From positions 1-64,000 of the forward strand of contig NZ_JAFEVZ010000005.1 of assembly GCF_022802975.1 (NCBI RefSeq): a DNA stretch of 64,000 bases. Direction: 5' to 3'. The DNA is from Flavobacterium pectinovorum. Lineage in GTDB: Bacteria > Bacteroidota > Bacteroidia > Flavobacteriales > Flavobacteriaceae. Below, piece by piece: positions 32,896-41,949 of the stretch. Within the stretch, counting starts at the first letter, position 1; every line of letters begins with the position of its first letter. Both the position numbers and the translations under genes were made by a program. The notes beneath the pieces were generated by a model. That model worked only from the letters and a program-made list of their open reading frames with translations. It was not told the origin of the DNA and did not search any database.

Positions 32896-35800
32896 TTAAA
32901 CTTTATCATATAGCCACACACGTAATAGAGAAAGTAGCTGATCAATATCAACCGGTTTTGTGATATAATCTGAGGCTCCCGCTTTAATGCATTTTTCACG
33001 ATCTCCGGTCATGGCTTTTGCCGTTACCGCAATCAAAGGCAAAGTAAGGAATTTTGGATTGCTTCGTATTTTTTCTGCCGTTTCATAACCGTCCATATTG
33101 GGCATCATCATATCCAGTAAAACAATATCTGTATTTGGATTTTCTTCAAGCATTTTAATCGCTTCTTTACCATCAAATGCCGTAATGACATTCATTTTAA
33201 ATACTTCAAGAGCTTTTGTCAGCGAATAAATATTACGAACATCATCGTCTACAATTAAAACTGTTTTATCCAGTAAAATATTATTGAGTAAATTCAGTTT
33301 TTTGTAATTCTCTTTTTTTCCTTCCGGTCCTTTGTTTTCTTCGACCAAATGCAGGAAAAGTGATACCTCATCGAGCATTCTCTGATACGAATGTGCCGTT
33401 TTAACGATTATCGAATCGGCATATTTTTTTATTTTTACTTCTTCTTTAATAGATAAACTTTTTCCGGTAAACACAATTACAGGAAGGTTTTCAAGTCCCG
33501 GATTTTTTCTGATCCCATCCAAAATTTCATACGATTGCTTGTCCGGTACTCCCATGTCTAAAATTACACAATCAACTTCGCTTTTATTCAGTGCCTTTAG
33601 CCCTTCTGCAACTTCGCTTTTTATTTCGGAATTGATATTGTACGTTTCTAAAAAATAAGCTAATGCCTTTGCGTGTTTAGGATTATCCTCAATAATCAAC
33701 ACTTTTTGGGCTTCTTTGCTGATGATGTGTTCTATTCGCATAAAAACTTCGGGAATTTTTTCAAATGCAACCGGTTTATCCAGAAAGTCAACAGCTCCTT
33801 TTAATAAACTTTCCTGTTTTAGTTTATGCGATGACATAATATGCACCGGAATATGTTTGGTCTGTGAGTTATTTTTAAGCTCTTCCAAAATTTCCCAGCC
33901 GCTTTTTACCGGAAGTTCAATATCCAGCAAAATACCAATTGGCTTATACATCAAAGCAAAATTCAATGCATAATCGCCCCGTACAGCTACAATTCCTTTA
34001 TAACCGTTTTTCCTGCTGAAGGTCAACAATGATCTGGCAAAATTGATATCGTCTTCTACAATTAAAATTACCTTATCATTTTCTGAAATTGAATTCCTGT
34101 CATCTTCTATTTCATCGGGAATAATCTCGCTGATATATTTCTTTTTTTGATTTTCGTTTTCAGCGGTTTCAACCGGATCAATTTCTATCGGAGGTGTTTT
34201 TTCGATTGTCACTTTTTTGATTTCCGAACCAAAAACGGGCAGGCATAATGTAAAAGTACTTCCCTCGTTTACCTTACTGTGCAAAATAATTTCTCCTTTA
34301 AGCAATTTTGCCAGTTCCCTGCTGATTGATAAGCCTAAACCGGTTCCGCCATATTTTCTTTTGGTTGAGCCGTCTGCTTGCTGAAAAGCTTCAAAAATTA
34401 AAGGTTGCTTGTCCAGTGGAATTCCGATTCCGGTATCTTTTACAATAAAACAGATTATTTTATCATCGTCATCATTTACCTTAATTTCTACACTTACAGA
34501 TCCTTTTTCGGTAAATTTGATGGCATTGGAGATTAAATTTTTAAGTATCTGCTCCAGTCGCATTTTGTCTGTTTTCATGACCACCGGAGCTTCTTTATCA
34601 ATAATTTCAAAGTCTATTTTTTTCTCTTTTGCAACTATCGAAAATAAATTAGACAGATTATCTGTGATTTCTTTGGTTGAAACATCTAAAAACTCCAGTT
34701 CCATTTTACCGGCTTCAATTTTAGATAAATCGAGAATTTCGTCAATTAAACCCAACAAACTGTTACCTGAACTCTGAATTACTTTTGCAAACTCAATTTC
34801 TTCGTTATTCATGCTTTTGTTATTGTTCTCGGACAATAGACGGCTTAACAACAAGATAGAATTCAAAGGAGTCCTTAGCTCGTGTGACATATTCGCCAGA
34901 AACTCCGATTTGTAACGTGTGGTTAGTTCCAGCGCTTCTGACTTTTTCTGAATTTCAGTATTTCTTTCTTCCAGTAAAACACTGCGTTCAGAGAGTTCTT
35001 CATTGGTTTGTTCCAGTTCTTCCTGCTGCACTCTCAATTCTTCTTCTGATGCCTGAAGCTTTTCGGTCTGAGTTTCTAACTCGGCATTCATTGCTTCGAG
35101 CTCGCTATGCTGAATTCTTAACTCTTCTGATTGTGACTGGGTTTCTTCCAGCAGTTCCAAAACGCGTTTTTTGTCCTGAGTTGATTTTATGGCAATCGCA
35201 ATATTATTAGAAACAGCCTGCAAAAATTCTAAATCAATTTCAGTAAACTCCTTTACACTTGCTATTTCAAAAGCCCCTTCGGTTTTAGTATCAATCAAAG
35301 GTACTGCAATAATGTGTTTGGGTTTTATTTCTCCTAAAGCATAAGTAATCTGAACATCATCTTCAGAAAAAGATTTCAATTCGAGCATTTTCCTGGAAAG
35401 GACACATTGTCCAATTAATCCCTGACCTATTTTAATATGCTCTCTGTTTTTATTCGGAAGATAGCTGTAACCAGAAGTTGCATACAGTTCGTCTCCGTTA
35501 ACTGCATAGATAACCCCTGCGCTGCTTTTGGTATATTGGCATAAAAATTCAATAACATCTTTTGATAATTTTTCGAGTTCTTTATCCCCAATCATCACAT
35601 TATTTAGTTGTGCGATTCCGGTTTGCAGCCATTCTTTTTGAGACAATAAATCAAAAGATGATTTTAGGGAAGCCCCCATACTATTTAGTGATTCTCCTAC
35701 ACTGCCCAAGGCATCCGATTTGGTATCATCGACCCTGATATCGTAATTCCCTCTTGAAATATTACCCGCAATAGTACTTATTGCATCAATTCTCTCGGCA

Positions 35801-36468
35801 GTTTCTCTGTCTTTTCTTTCTAATTCTTGCTGAAGAAATGAACGTTCATTATGATCTTTTAAAATACGCAGTAAGAAGACAATGGTTATGATAAAAGAGA
35901 TTATAAAAGCTGCAATAATTAAAATGAAGCTGTAATTACCGTATTGTTCAGAGTTTTCATTTCGGTTTTTTAAAAGTAACTGTTCCGAACTTTCAATTTT
36001 CTTATAATAACTTCTCAGTTCATCCATCATTTTTTTCCCATTATTGAGATCAAAAGCGACAGTTTCCTTACCAAGGCGTTTTTTAACTACCTGATTATTT
36101 AAATACTTATAAAAAACAGCTGTACTCGATTTTAGTTTTCTTAAGTTTTTTTGCTGGGAGGGATTGTCTGACGTTAATTCATCGAGTTTATCAAACAAAT
36201 TATTCGATTTTTCTTCAGCATTATTATACTGATCCAAAAAATGTTCATTCCCGGTTATTAAATAGCCACGCATGCTCGTTTGGGCATCCGTTATTATGGA
36301 CACACCTTCATTCAGGTTATAAATTACCTCCTGAGTGTGGTTTACCCAATAGTTACTGTTCAGCAGACTTCTTATACTTAAAAATGAAGCAGTTGAGCTT
36401 ATCATTAATATTAATAACGAAACTAATGAACTGATTAATAAATTTCTTTTAAAGTTATTTTGTTTCAT
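32896..36468 (-). CDS. CHASE3-HAMP-GAF hybrid histidine kinase with three receivers
   Basis: The 1190-residue protein is a large inner-membrane sensor. It has an N-terminal helix, a CHASE3-like periplasmic bundle (about 30-180), a second helix, HAMP (225-285), GAF (290-430), and a Glu/Gln-rich coiled coil (435-515). HisKA follows with phospho-His in NMSHELRTPLN (about 535), then the ATPase with LISNAIKFTEK and GGTGLGLSIS. Three receivers (about 800-915, 925-1040, 1070-1185) follow: the first with LDIELPVKSGWE, the second degenerate (IEDNPKHA, LDMGVPDKQS), the third canonical with LDMMMPNMDGYE. It probably passes phosphate to the lone receiver and works with CheR/CheB. Confidence 0.93.
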   Translation of the reverse strand: MKQNNFKRNLLISSLVSLLILMISSTASFLSIRSLLNSNYWVNHTQEVIYNLNEGVSIITDAQTSMRGYLITGNEHFLDQYNNAEEKSNNLFDKLDELTSDNPSQQKNLRKLKSSTAVFYKYLNNQVVKKRLGKETVAFDLNNGKKMMDELRSYYKKIESSEQLLLKNRNENSEQYGNYSFILIIAAFIISFIITIVFLLRILKDHNERSFLQQELERKDRETAERIDAISTIAGNISRGNYDIRVDDTKSDALGSVGESLNSMGASLKSSFDLLSQKEWLQTGIAQLNNVMIGDKELEKLSKDVIEFLCQYTKSSAGVIYAVNGDELYATSGYSYLPNKNREHIKIGQGLIGQCVLSRKMLELKSFSEDDVQITYALGEIKPKHIIAVPLIDTKTEGAFEIASVKEFTEIDLEFLQAVSNNIAIAIKSTQDKKRVLELLEETQSQSEELRIQHSELEAMNAELETQTEKLQASEEELRVQQEELEQTNEELSERSVLLEERNTEIQKKSEALELTTRYKSEFLANMSHELRTPLNSILLLSRLLSENNNKSMNNEEIEFAKVIQSSGNSLLGLIDEILDLSKIEAGKMELEFLDVSTKEITDNLSNLFSIVAKEKKIDFEIIDKEAPVVMKTDKMRLEQILKNLISNAIKFTEKGSVSVEIKVNDDDDKIICFIVKDTGIGIPLDKQPLIFEAFQQADGSTKRKYGGTGLGLSISRELAKLLKGEIILHSKVNEGSTFTLCLPVFGSEIKKVTIEKTPPIEIDPVETAENENQKKKYISEIIPDEIEDDRNSISENDKVILIVEDDINFARSLLTFSRKNGYKGIVAVRGDYALNFALMYKPIGILLDIELPVKSGWEILEELKNNSQTKHIPVHIMSSHKLKQESLLKGAVDFLDKPVAFEKIPEVFMRIEHIISKEAQKVLIIEDNPKHAKALAYFLETYNINSEIKSEVAEGLKALNKSEVDCVILDMGVPDKQSYEILDGIRKNPGLENLPVIVFTGKSLSIKEEVKIKKYADSIIVKTAHSYQRMLDEVSLFLHLVEENKGPEGKKENYKKLNLLNNILLDKTVLIVDDDVRNIYSLTKALEVFKMNVITAFDGKEAIKMLEENPNTDIVLLDMMMPNMDGYETAEKIRSNPKFLTLPLIAVTAKAMTGDREKCIKAGASDYITKPVDIDQLLSLLRVWLYDKV

Positions 36469-36530
36469 ATTTTGGTACTATTTCTTTTTATCTTTCATAT
36501 ATAATTCACTAATGTTCATTATCTTATAAA

Positions 36531-37754
36531 TTATTTTGTTTCCTGATATTCTAATGGTAAAATCATAATAAAACTTGCTCCATTACCTACCTGACTTTTC
36601 GCAGTAATTAATCCATTATGTTTTTCAATTATTTTTTTTGCAATAGCCAGTCCGATTCCGGTTCCTTCGTAGCTTTGTCGGTCGTTTAAGCTCTGAAAAA
36701 TGATAAAAATCCTGTCCAGGTAAATTTCATCAAAACCAATTCCGTTATCTTTTACTGTAATCCGGCAATACTTTCCATTTGGCGAAGGTTTACCATCGAA
36801 ATCTTTGATTTCAATCAATTCTGAAGTAATCTCAATTAAAGGATTTTCTGTATTATTTGAAAACTTAAGTGCGTTTCCGATCAAATTTTGAAAAACCTGT
36901 CGCAACTGACTCGGAATACTGTCAATAGTTGGCAAAACATTGGTTTTTATTATGGCGTTTTTACGCTCAACCAGATAATCAAAGTCTGATATAACTTCCT
37001 GTAATACAATATTCAAATCGGTTTTTTCGGGCTGTACTTTTGATGACAATCTTGAATACGCAAGCAAATCCGTAATTAAAGTCTGCATTCTTTCTGCCGA
37101 TTTAATTGTTCGGTTTACATAATCAACCGCCTTGTCATCTTTGGCAAGATAAAGATCTTTGATGATTTTTATAAAAATCTGAATCTTTCTGACGGGTTCA
37201 TTCAAATCATGCGAAACTGCCCATGAAAACTGCTGCAGTTCATGATTCTTAAGTTCCAGTTCTTCGTTTTTTGAGAGTAATTCTTTTGTCCTTTCTATTA
37301 TTTTTGCTTCGAGATTATCCTGCGCTTCTTTTCTGATTTTAACTTCTTTCGAGAGCAGCTCTTTCATTTCTTTCAATTGATTTTGCTGTTCGTAAATCTT
37401 GAGGAAAGTTTTTACTTTTAAAATAAGCAAATCAGTATCAACGGGCTTGGTTATGTACTCTACGGCTCCGGTTTCGTAACCTTTAAAAATGTATTTTTTG
37501 TCAATATTAAGTGCCGAGAGAAAAATAACCGGAATATCTTTGGTCTTTTTATTGCCTGAGAGAATTTTTACCACCTCAAAACCATCCAGCCCGGGCATCT
37601 GGACGTCCATGATAATGAGGCAATATTTAGTCTGTAAAATTTTCTTTAAGGCCTCTTCTCCCGATTCTGCTGTATCTACATCAATATTATGCAGCTCTAA
37701 AGTTTTTTTTAAGGCAATTGTATTTGCCCTTATATCGTCTACAATTAATATCAT
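36531..37754 (-). CDS. receiver-histidine kinase protein
   Basis: The 407-residue soluble protein has a receiver first (Asp in IIMDVQMPGLDGFE, about 52), then a coiled coil (120-165). Next is a phytochrome-like HisKA with WAVSHDLNEPVRKIQ (about 182) and an ATPase domain with LIGNALKFSNN, DNGIGFDE and YEGTGIGLAIA. There is no membrane segment, so input comes through its receiver, for example from the big hybrid kinase encoded 62 bases downstream. It is the first gene of the five-gene leftward operon. Confidence 0.93.
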   Translation of the reverse strand: MILIVDDIRANTIALKKTLELHNIDVDTAESGEEALKKILQTKYCLIIMDVQMPGLDGFEVVKILSGNKKTKDIPVIFLSALNIDKKYIFKGYETGAVEYITKPVDTDLLILKVKTFLKIYEQQNQLKEMKELLSKEVKIRKEAQDNLEAKIIERTKELLSKNEELELKNHELQQFSWAVSHDLNEPVRKIQIFIKIIKDLYLAKDDKAVDYVNRTIKSAERMQTLITDLLAYSRLSSKVQPEKTDLNIVLQEVISDFDYLVERKNAIIKTNVLPTIDSIPSQLRQVFQNLIGNALKFSNNTENPLIEITSELIEIKDFDGKPSPNGKYCRITVKDNGIGFDEIYLDRIFIIFQSLNDRQSYEGTGIGLAIAKKIIEKHNGLITAKSQVGNGASFIMILPLEYQETK

Positions 37755-37816
37755 GTGTTTTGGGACTAAGGCGTTATGGTTTAAAATTTTTATTTTTTAA
37801 AAATATTATAAACTCT

Positions 37817-37824
37817 CAAATCTA
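37817..37824 (-). promoter_or_regulatory. possible -7 box for the signalling operon
   Basis: TAGATTTG on the minus strand fits TAnnTTTG and would give a leader of about 55 bases before the receiver-kinase gene. No good -33 TTG was found at normal spacing. Confidence 0.3.
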
Positions 37825-37957
37825 TTCAAAAAAAAACAAATAACCCTTATTAGCAGAAACAAAATTCCTTACATAATTTCCATGTTTTTAGTCTGTAAGA
37901 TTATTATTTTTTTGCAAAAATCTTTAAGAGCCTGTGTAAAATAAAAGAGTCATAAAA

Positions 37958-37986
37958 AAACAGCTTCATAAAAAGCTGTTTTTTTC
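37958..37986 (-). terminator. terminator of the AraC-like gene
   Basis: AAACAGCTT and AAGCTGTTT pair around a 6-base loop with T-runs on either strand. It follows the leftward gene at 38003. Confidence 0.8.
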
Positions 37987-38002
37987 AATATATGAGGCTC
38001 CG

Positions 38003-38827
38003 TTAGCTAACTAATTTCTGATTATATGATTTACTGAATGTCAGATGATATTTTTCCTTAAGCATTCTTGACAAATAATTCCGGCTTACCAAATTAACTC
38101 CTGAAAACATCGCTGAAATACTTAGATTTGAAACTCTTTTCAACTCTTCTATTTGTTTATTTGCCAGCGCAATGATTGGTTTTATATCTTTTAAATATCC
38201 ATAGCTGTATTGTTCCAGTTCAATCTCCAGAATGCTTTCCAGAATTCTTTTTCTCAATAAATTTTTAACCATTCCTTTTTGTGGAACTGCTTTAAATTCT
38301 TTTATCTTTTTGGCAATTAAAAAATTTTGCGTTGCAACAGTGATGTAATTTCCGTTTTGATTGCGAAATACTTTATCTAAACCAGAAAATAAATCAGTGT
38401 TTTCTATATTGGATGTATTGCAGCTTAAAATTGAAAACCGAATGTGTTTAAATCCTTCAAAATAAAAAATACTATTAATCGCAGAAGTATTTCTCACAAT
38501 CCCGGTTTGATCAGATTTCACCTTTTTTATTTTTCCGTTAATTCCAAAACTATGCCTTAGATTTCCTTCAAAACAGTAAGTAAACCAAATAGGCGAATTG
38601 ATTCCGGATTCCATACTTAACATGGTATCTTTATGAAAAACAATATCAAATTCCATGTAAGAAATCTGTTGACTAAGCATTATACCTCTAATAACGCCCT
38701 TTGCATTTTTGGATTTGACTGTCAAATTATATTGATTGTTCTCTAACGTCAAAGTACCGTTCAGGCTATCTTTAAGATCATTAAAAATAGTGTTCATTCT
38801 CCCTGTATTTAAGTAAAGTTTTTTCAT
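38003..38827 (-). CDS. divergent AraC-like transcriptional regulator
   Basis: The 274-residue protein has an N-terminal beta-rich part like the sensing half of AraC proteins (to about 170). A helical C-terminal part ends NYLSRMLKEKYHLTFSKSYNQK, which resembles the second helix-turn-helix of AraC regulators (pattern YLSRxFK-G-x-S-x-Y). The first helix-turn-helix (LSISAMFSGVNLVS) is weaker. It has no signal or membrane segment. The usual arginine-rich end (F-x-x-x-R) is missing. It is a single gene with its own terminator beside the signalling operon; its targets are unknown. Confidence 0.6.
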   Translation of the reverse strand: MKKLYLNTGRMNTIFNDLKDSLNGTLTLENNQYNLTVKSKNAKGVIRGIMLSQQISYMEFDIVFHKDTMLSMESGINSPIWFTYCFEGNLRHSFGINGKIKKVKSDQTGIVRNTSAINSIFYFEGFKHIRFSILSCNTSNIENTDLFSGLDKVFRNQNGNYITVATQNFLIAKKIKEFKAVPQKGMVKNLLRKRILESILEIELEQYSYGYLKDIKPIIALANKQIEELKRVSNLSISAMFSGVNLVSRNYLSRMLKEKYHLTFSKSYNQKLVS

Positions 38828-38994
38828 CTGATAACGGTTTAAAATAATTAAAAACTCAAAGCGTTCAAAATTCTAAACTTTCATAAATCAACGATCATTA
38901 TCACTTTTGAACAATTCAAATTTCGTTATTGAATGAATGAATCCTGTTATATAATTTTTAGTACTATTTTCATAATTAATACTTTACAAAAATA

Positions 38995-39204
38995 AACTCG
39001 TTGGGCGAAATTAAAAATGAGTGTCAGGCTGAGTCCGTTCGTCTTCGCTCAGGATAAACTTAGTCCAAGCCCTTTCGTGTTCAAAAGCCTTCGACTCCGC
39101 TCAGGAAGAGATCAATTACTTAAGTTATAAATGATGTTTCACTCTCAATTTTTATACTTTTTATAATCAAATCAATCTTTTTAATCTATTTCACCCAACG
39201 GGTT
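38995..39204. repeat. 210-base element with terminal inverted repeats AACCCGTTGGGTGAAAT
   Basis: The left end AACTCGTTGGGCGAAAT (38995-39011) and the right end (39188-39204, complement AACCCGTTGGGTGAAAT) match at 15 of 17 positions. The right 80 bases occur almost identically, inverted, at 62762-62841. This is a small non-coding transposon-like repeat. Confidence 0.65.
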
Positions 39205-39214
39205 AAAAAAAAAC

Positions 39215-39257
39215 AAAAACAGCTGCTCCAAATTCAATATTTGAAACAGCTGTTTTT
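39215..39257. terminator. hairpin with AAAACAGCTG arms
   Basis: AAAAACAGCTG and CAGCTGTTTTT are perfect inverted arms separated by 21 bases. It looks like a bidirectional terminator, although it stands far from the nearest stop codon. Confidence 0.5.
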
Positions 39258-39490
39258 CAGCAAAATAAAAAAATCCTAAACCTATCCACGTAAGTCGAAA
39301 GTTGTAAAATCAAAAGAAGCAATGTTGTAAATAACAATTGAATACCAATTCTACATCATTTAATTTAACTTTAAAACATGACATTATGTATGTTTGTTTG
39401 TTATATGATTATTTAAGAAAGTTCTTTTTACGTTATATAGATTGAATTAAAAGCACTGCATAAACTGTCTTCTTAAATATTTTTTAAAAA

Positions 39491-40063
39491 TTAATGTGCT
39501 TCTGCAGCTTCAGGATTTACTGCGTTTACAGCAACTTCTGTAAGTTTTTTATCAGCACCTTTTTCCTCATCAAGCGTTAATTCTAATATACTTGCTGCCT
39601 CTGCTAAACCTAAGGTTTCTGCAAATTGTCTCAGGGTTCCGTAAGTAGCAATTTCGTAATGTTCTATTTTTTGACTTGCCGCAATTATTCCGGCATCACG
39701 CACTACTCCTTTTTCTGTTTCTTCCAGAATTCCTTTTCCTTCTTGTATTAAACCTTCCATGGCATCACATTTTTTTGCTGTTGCTTTTTTGCCTATCAGC
39801 TCAAAAACTTTTTCCAGACGAATTACATGTTCTTCTGTTTCGGTTAAGTGAGAATTTAATGTTTCAATTAAATCAGCCGATGTAGCGTTTTTGGCCATTA
39901 TCAGAAGCGCTTTGGTCAATGCTTTTTCTGCCCAATAAATATCTTTAAGACCGTCTTCAAACAATTCTGTTAAACCGGATGGCGCATCTGATTTTGGTTT
40001 TGCTGTTCCTTTTTTGATTTCATTTTTTTGAGCTGATTCTTTATTACTATCTTCAGGTTTCAT
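39491..40063 (-). CDS. ferritin-like DUF892 (YciF family) protein
   Basis: The 190-residue protein has a disordered Lys/Ser/Ala-rich start (1-28), followed by the four-helix DUF892 domain: LTELFEDGLKDIYWAEKAL, LIETLNSHLTETEEHV and ASQKIEHYEIATYGTL. Glu and His spaced as E...ExxH suggest a di-metal centre. YciF-type proteins are stress-induced in enteric bacteria, and a role in oxidative or osmotic stress is inferred. It lies divergent from the two acidic-protein genes. Confidence 0.9.
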   Translation of the reverse strand: MKPEDSNKESAQKNEIKKGTAKPKSDAPSGLTELFEDGLKDIYWAEKALTKALLIMAKNATSADLIETLNSHLTETEEHVIRLEKVFELIGKKATAKKCDAMEGLIQEGKGILEETEKGVVRDAGIIAASQKIEHYEIATYGTLRQFAETLGLAEAASILELTLDEEKGADKKLTEVAVNAVNPEAAEAH

Positions 40064-40255
40064 GATTATTTTTTTTATGTGATTATTTTTTTTTTCAAAA
40101 TTAACCTGTTAATCAACACTTTAATTACACTATTCAACCTCAAAGTTTCAAAATGAGCACCTGTATATTATGAAAAGAGATTAGTAAATCCTGTAAGATG
40201 TTTCTTTTTAATGATGAATAGCTTTGTAATATCAAATCATTAAAAAATAAACATC

Positions 40256-40582
40256 ATGAAAACTCATATAACAAACATTCCTAAAAGATTTAACTATTAC
40301 GAAAACGCACAGCTATACTTTGCACAAAAATTTCAGGGAGGCTTTTTAGATCCGGATACGGCTGTCTTAATCGAAAAAGCAATTGATAAACTTCTTAAAA
40401 GGGATAATATATTTCGAAATGAAAATATCCCGAAAGATGGGGAAACAATTAGCGAAGAAGAATATGTAAAAAAACATCAGGAAGATGATAATTTTTATAA
40501 ACCTGAAAATACTGAAAAAGAAGAAGACATACAAAATGATGATAACTTAGATTATGATGAGTTACAGCAACGAAATGACTAA
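40256..40582 (+). CDS. hypothetical protein with an acidic tail
   Basis: The 108-residue protein has a basic, aromatic-rich first half (KRFNYYENAQLYFAQKFQGGF) and a second half rich in Asp, Glu and Asn that is probably unfolded. There is no signal peptide or membrane segment. The ATG at 40256 is the first possible one. It stands between the stress-type DUF892 gene and a still more acidic protein gene, so a stress role is guessed from place only. Confidence 0.65.
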   Translation: MKTHITNIPKRFNYYENAQLYFAQKFQGGFLDPDTAVLIEKAIDKLLKRDNIFRNENIPKDGETISEEEYVKKHQEDDNFYKPENTEKEEDIQNDDNLDYDELQQRND

Positions 40583-40690
40583 TTACAAACAACTACCTTA
40601 AAATAAAACAATTGCATTTAAAACCTTGCAATTATTTTACAATACTCCACAACTAGATTTTTATAATTAAGAACACTAAAAACTACCATT

Positions 40691-41128
40691 ATGAGCATTA
40701 TAGATCAAAATACTACAGATAAAAATATCCTTATGAATGAGGAACTGTATCAAAATAGTGAACAGAAACAAACCAATAAAGAAATCGCCGAACAAGGATT
40801 TACGGTTCGAAACGGCTACGATCCAAATAAACCAAATCCTGATCATGAAAAAATCACGAATGATGAAGAAGATCTGGACGATCTAAACGATGATTTTCAT
40901 ACCGACAGAGATCTTGATGACGATGACGAATTGGACAAAATCGACATTGACGGAAATGAAAAAATTTTGAATGACGAATTTGATAATCCAACAGATGACT
41001 TTGATGAAACCGAAGAAGATTTAGAAGATATCGATCAGGACGAAGATGAGGAAGAATACAAAGAAGATGATATTCAGGAAGAAGATGAGGAAGAAAATTA
41101 TCCTGACAATGATCCCCGAAAATTCTAG
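40691..41128 (+). CDS. extremely acidic hypothetical protein
   Basis: In this 145-residue protein nearly half of the residues are Asp or Glu, mostly in residues 55-140 as short runs such as DDELDKIDIDGNE and DEDEEEYKEDD. It has almost no aromatic or Cys residues and is expected to be disordered. It ends at a clear terminator. Such proteins may bind cations or basic proteins. No family was recognised. Confidence 0.65.
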   Translation: MSIIDQNTTDKNILMNEELYQNSEQKQTNKEIAEQGFTVRNGYDPNKPNPDHEKITNDEEDLDDLNDDFHTDRDLDDDDELDKIDIDGNEKILNDEFDNPTDDFDETEEDLEDIDQDEDEEEYKEDDIQEEDEEENYPDNDPRKF

Positions 41129-41151
41129 CTTTTCTGCTGGATTACTGAAAG

Positions 41152-41185
41152 AAAAAACCGTTATTTTTTATATAACGGTTTTTTT
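41152..41185 (+). terminator. terminator after the acidic-protein gene
   Basis: AAAAAACCGTTAT and ATAACGGTTTTTT are perfect arms around a short A/T loop. Because the arms end in A and T runs it should work for both converging genes. Confidence 0.85.
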
Positions 41186-41214
41186 ATGAAAAAAGTCTAA
41201 ATCACTTCAATATG

Positions 41215-41865
41215 TTAATCCCCAATTTTTTCCAAAACCGGAATATCATCCATTTTTTTCAGACGTTTGGCAAGACCTGCCCTTGCTTCTATGAGTTCTT
41301 CCTGGGCTTTAATAAGTTCTTTATACAATTTGTCTTTTTCAAAACTGTCTGAGTTTTCAATTTTACGTATGATTTCATAAATTTCACCTTCCGTTTCCAT
41401 CACTTTTAATCTTTTATAATAAGTAAGGCTTTCTGTCATGTGCGCAAGTGCAATCATGGCCGTTAAAAAAGGATGGTTATTCGTCACATTGACATCCTTA
41501 ATTTTTCCATGTTCCAATTCAACTTTAAGGGCAAAAGCAAATTCTTCCATATTAAATGCTTCATGTTTACTCTTCGGATTCAAATAGGCTTTTATCGATT
41601 CGACATTGTTCATGGTAGAAAGATCAACGTCGGTTTCTTTTTCATCACTCAAATCCTTAAAAACCAGTCTCCCAATTACCCTTGCCTCTTCAATGGTTGG
41701 ATCATTATCCGGATTTTCAAAATCGCGAACCGACCAGTCCCAGTTTTCAGGATGAACAGGTTTTATGTATTTTTCGCAAAAATCTGTCACATCATTTTTT
41801 AAGCCGACCATTTTATCTTCTCTTTTAATGTAAATATCCTGATAAACGCCACTTTTTGTTCCCAT
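41215..41865 (-). CDS. DUF5661-like protein
   Basis: The 216-residue soluble protein has a central segment EEFAFALKVELEHGKI and NVTNNHPFLTAMIALAHMTE (about 105-145), which resembles DUF5661. That domain has the pattern ELEHG, NVTxxxP, A-x-x-H and often accompanies phage-like or mobile proteins. The C-terminal 50 residues form a Glu/Lys helix. The start could also be the Met at residue 19. It converges on the acidic-protein gene. The function is unknown. Confidence 0.65.
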   Translation of the reverse strand: MGTKSGVYQDIYIKREDKMVGLKNDVTDFCEKYIKPVHPENWDWSVRDFENPDNDPTIEEARVIGRLVFKDLSDEKETDVDLSTMNNVESIKAYLNPKSKHEAFNMEEFAFALKVELEHGKIKDVNVTNNHPFLTAMIALAHMTESLTYYKRLKVMETEGEIYEIIRKIENSDSFEKDKLYKELIKAQEELIEARAGLAKRLKKMDDIPVLEKIGD

Positions 41866-41891
41866 GTTTTTATGTTTTATTATAAAATTAC

Positions 41892-41928
41892 AAACGACAC
41901 ATTTACCAAAATAAATGTGCCGTTTTTT
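41892..41928. terminator. terminator between DUF1328 and DUF5661-like genes
   Basis: AAACGACACATTTA and TAAATGTGCCGTTT pair with one mismatch and are followed by a run of T on the plus strand and TTTGTAATTTT on the minus strand. It ends the small leftward DUF1328 gene. Confidence 0.75.
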
Positions 41929-41949
41929 ACATTCCTTCTGAAGTTTTAT

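Larger units (their letters stand above)
38828..39490. other. 663-base gap with repeats and no gene
   Basis: The gap holds a 210-base element with inverted ends (38995-39204), inside it CTTCGACTCCGCTCAG-type repeats, and a hairpin at 39215-39257. The last 230 bases before the DUF892 stop show nothing recognisable. A 37-codon frame inside the repeats has no sign of being a gene. Confidence 0.6.

Noticed and set aside
39018..39131. Short frame beginning ATGAGTGTCAGG
   Set aside because: Encoded entirely by CTTCGACTCCGCTCAG-type repeats inside a non-coding element.
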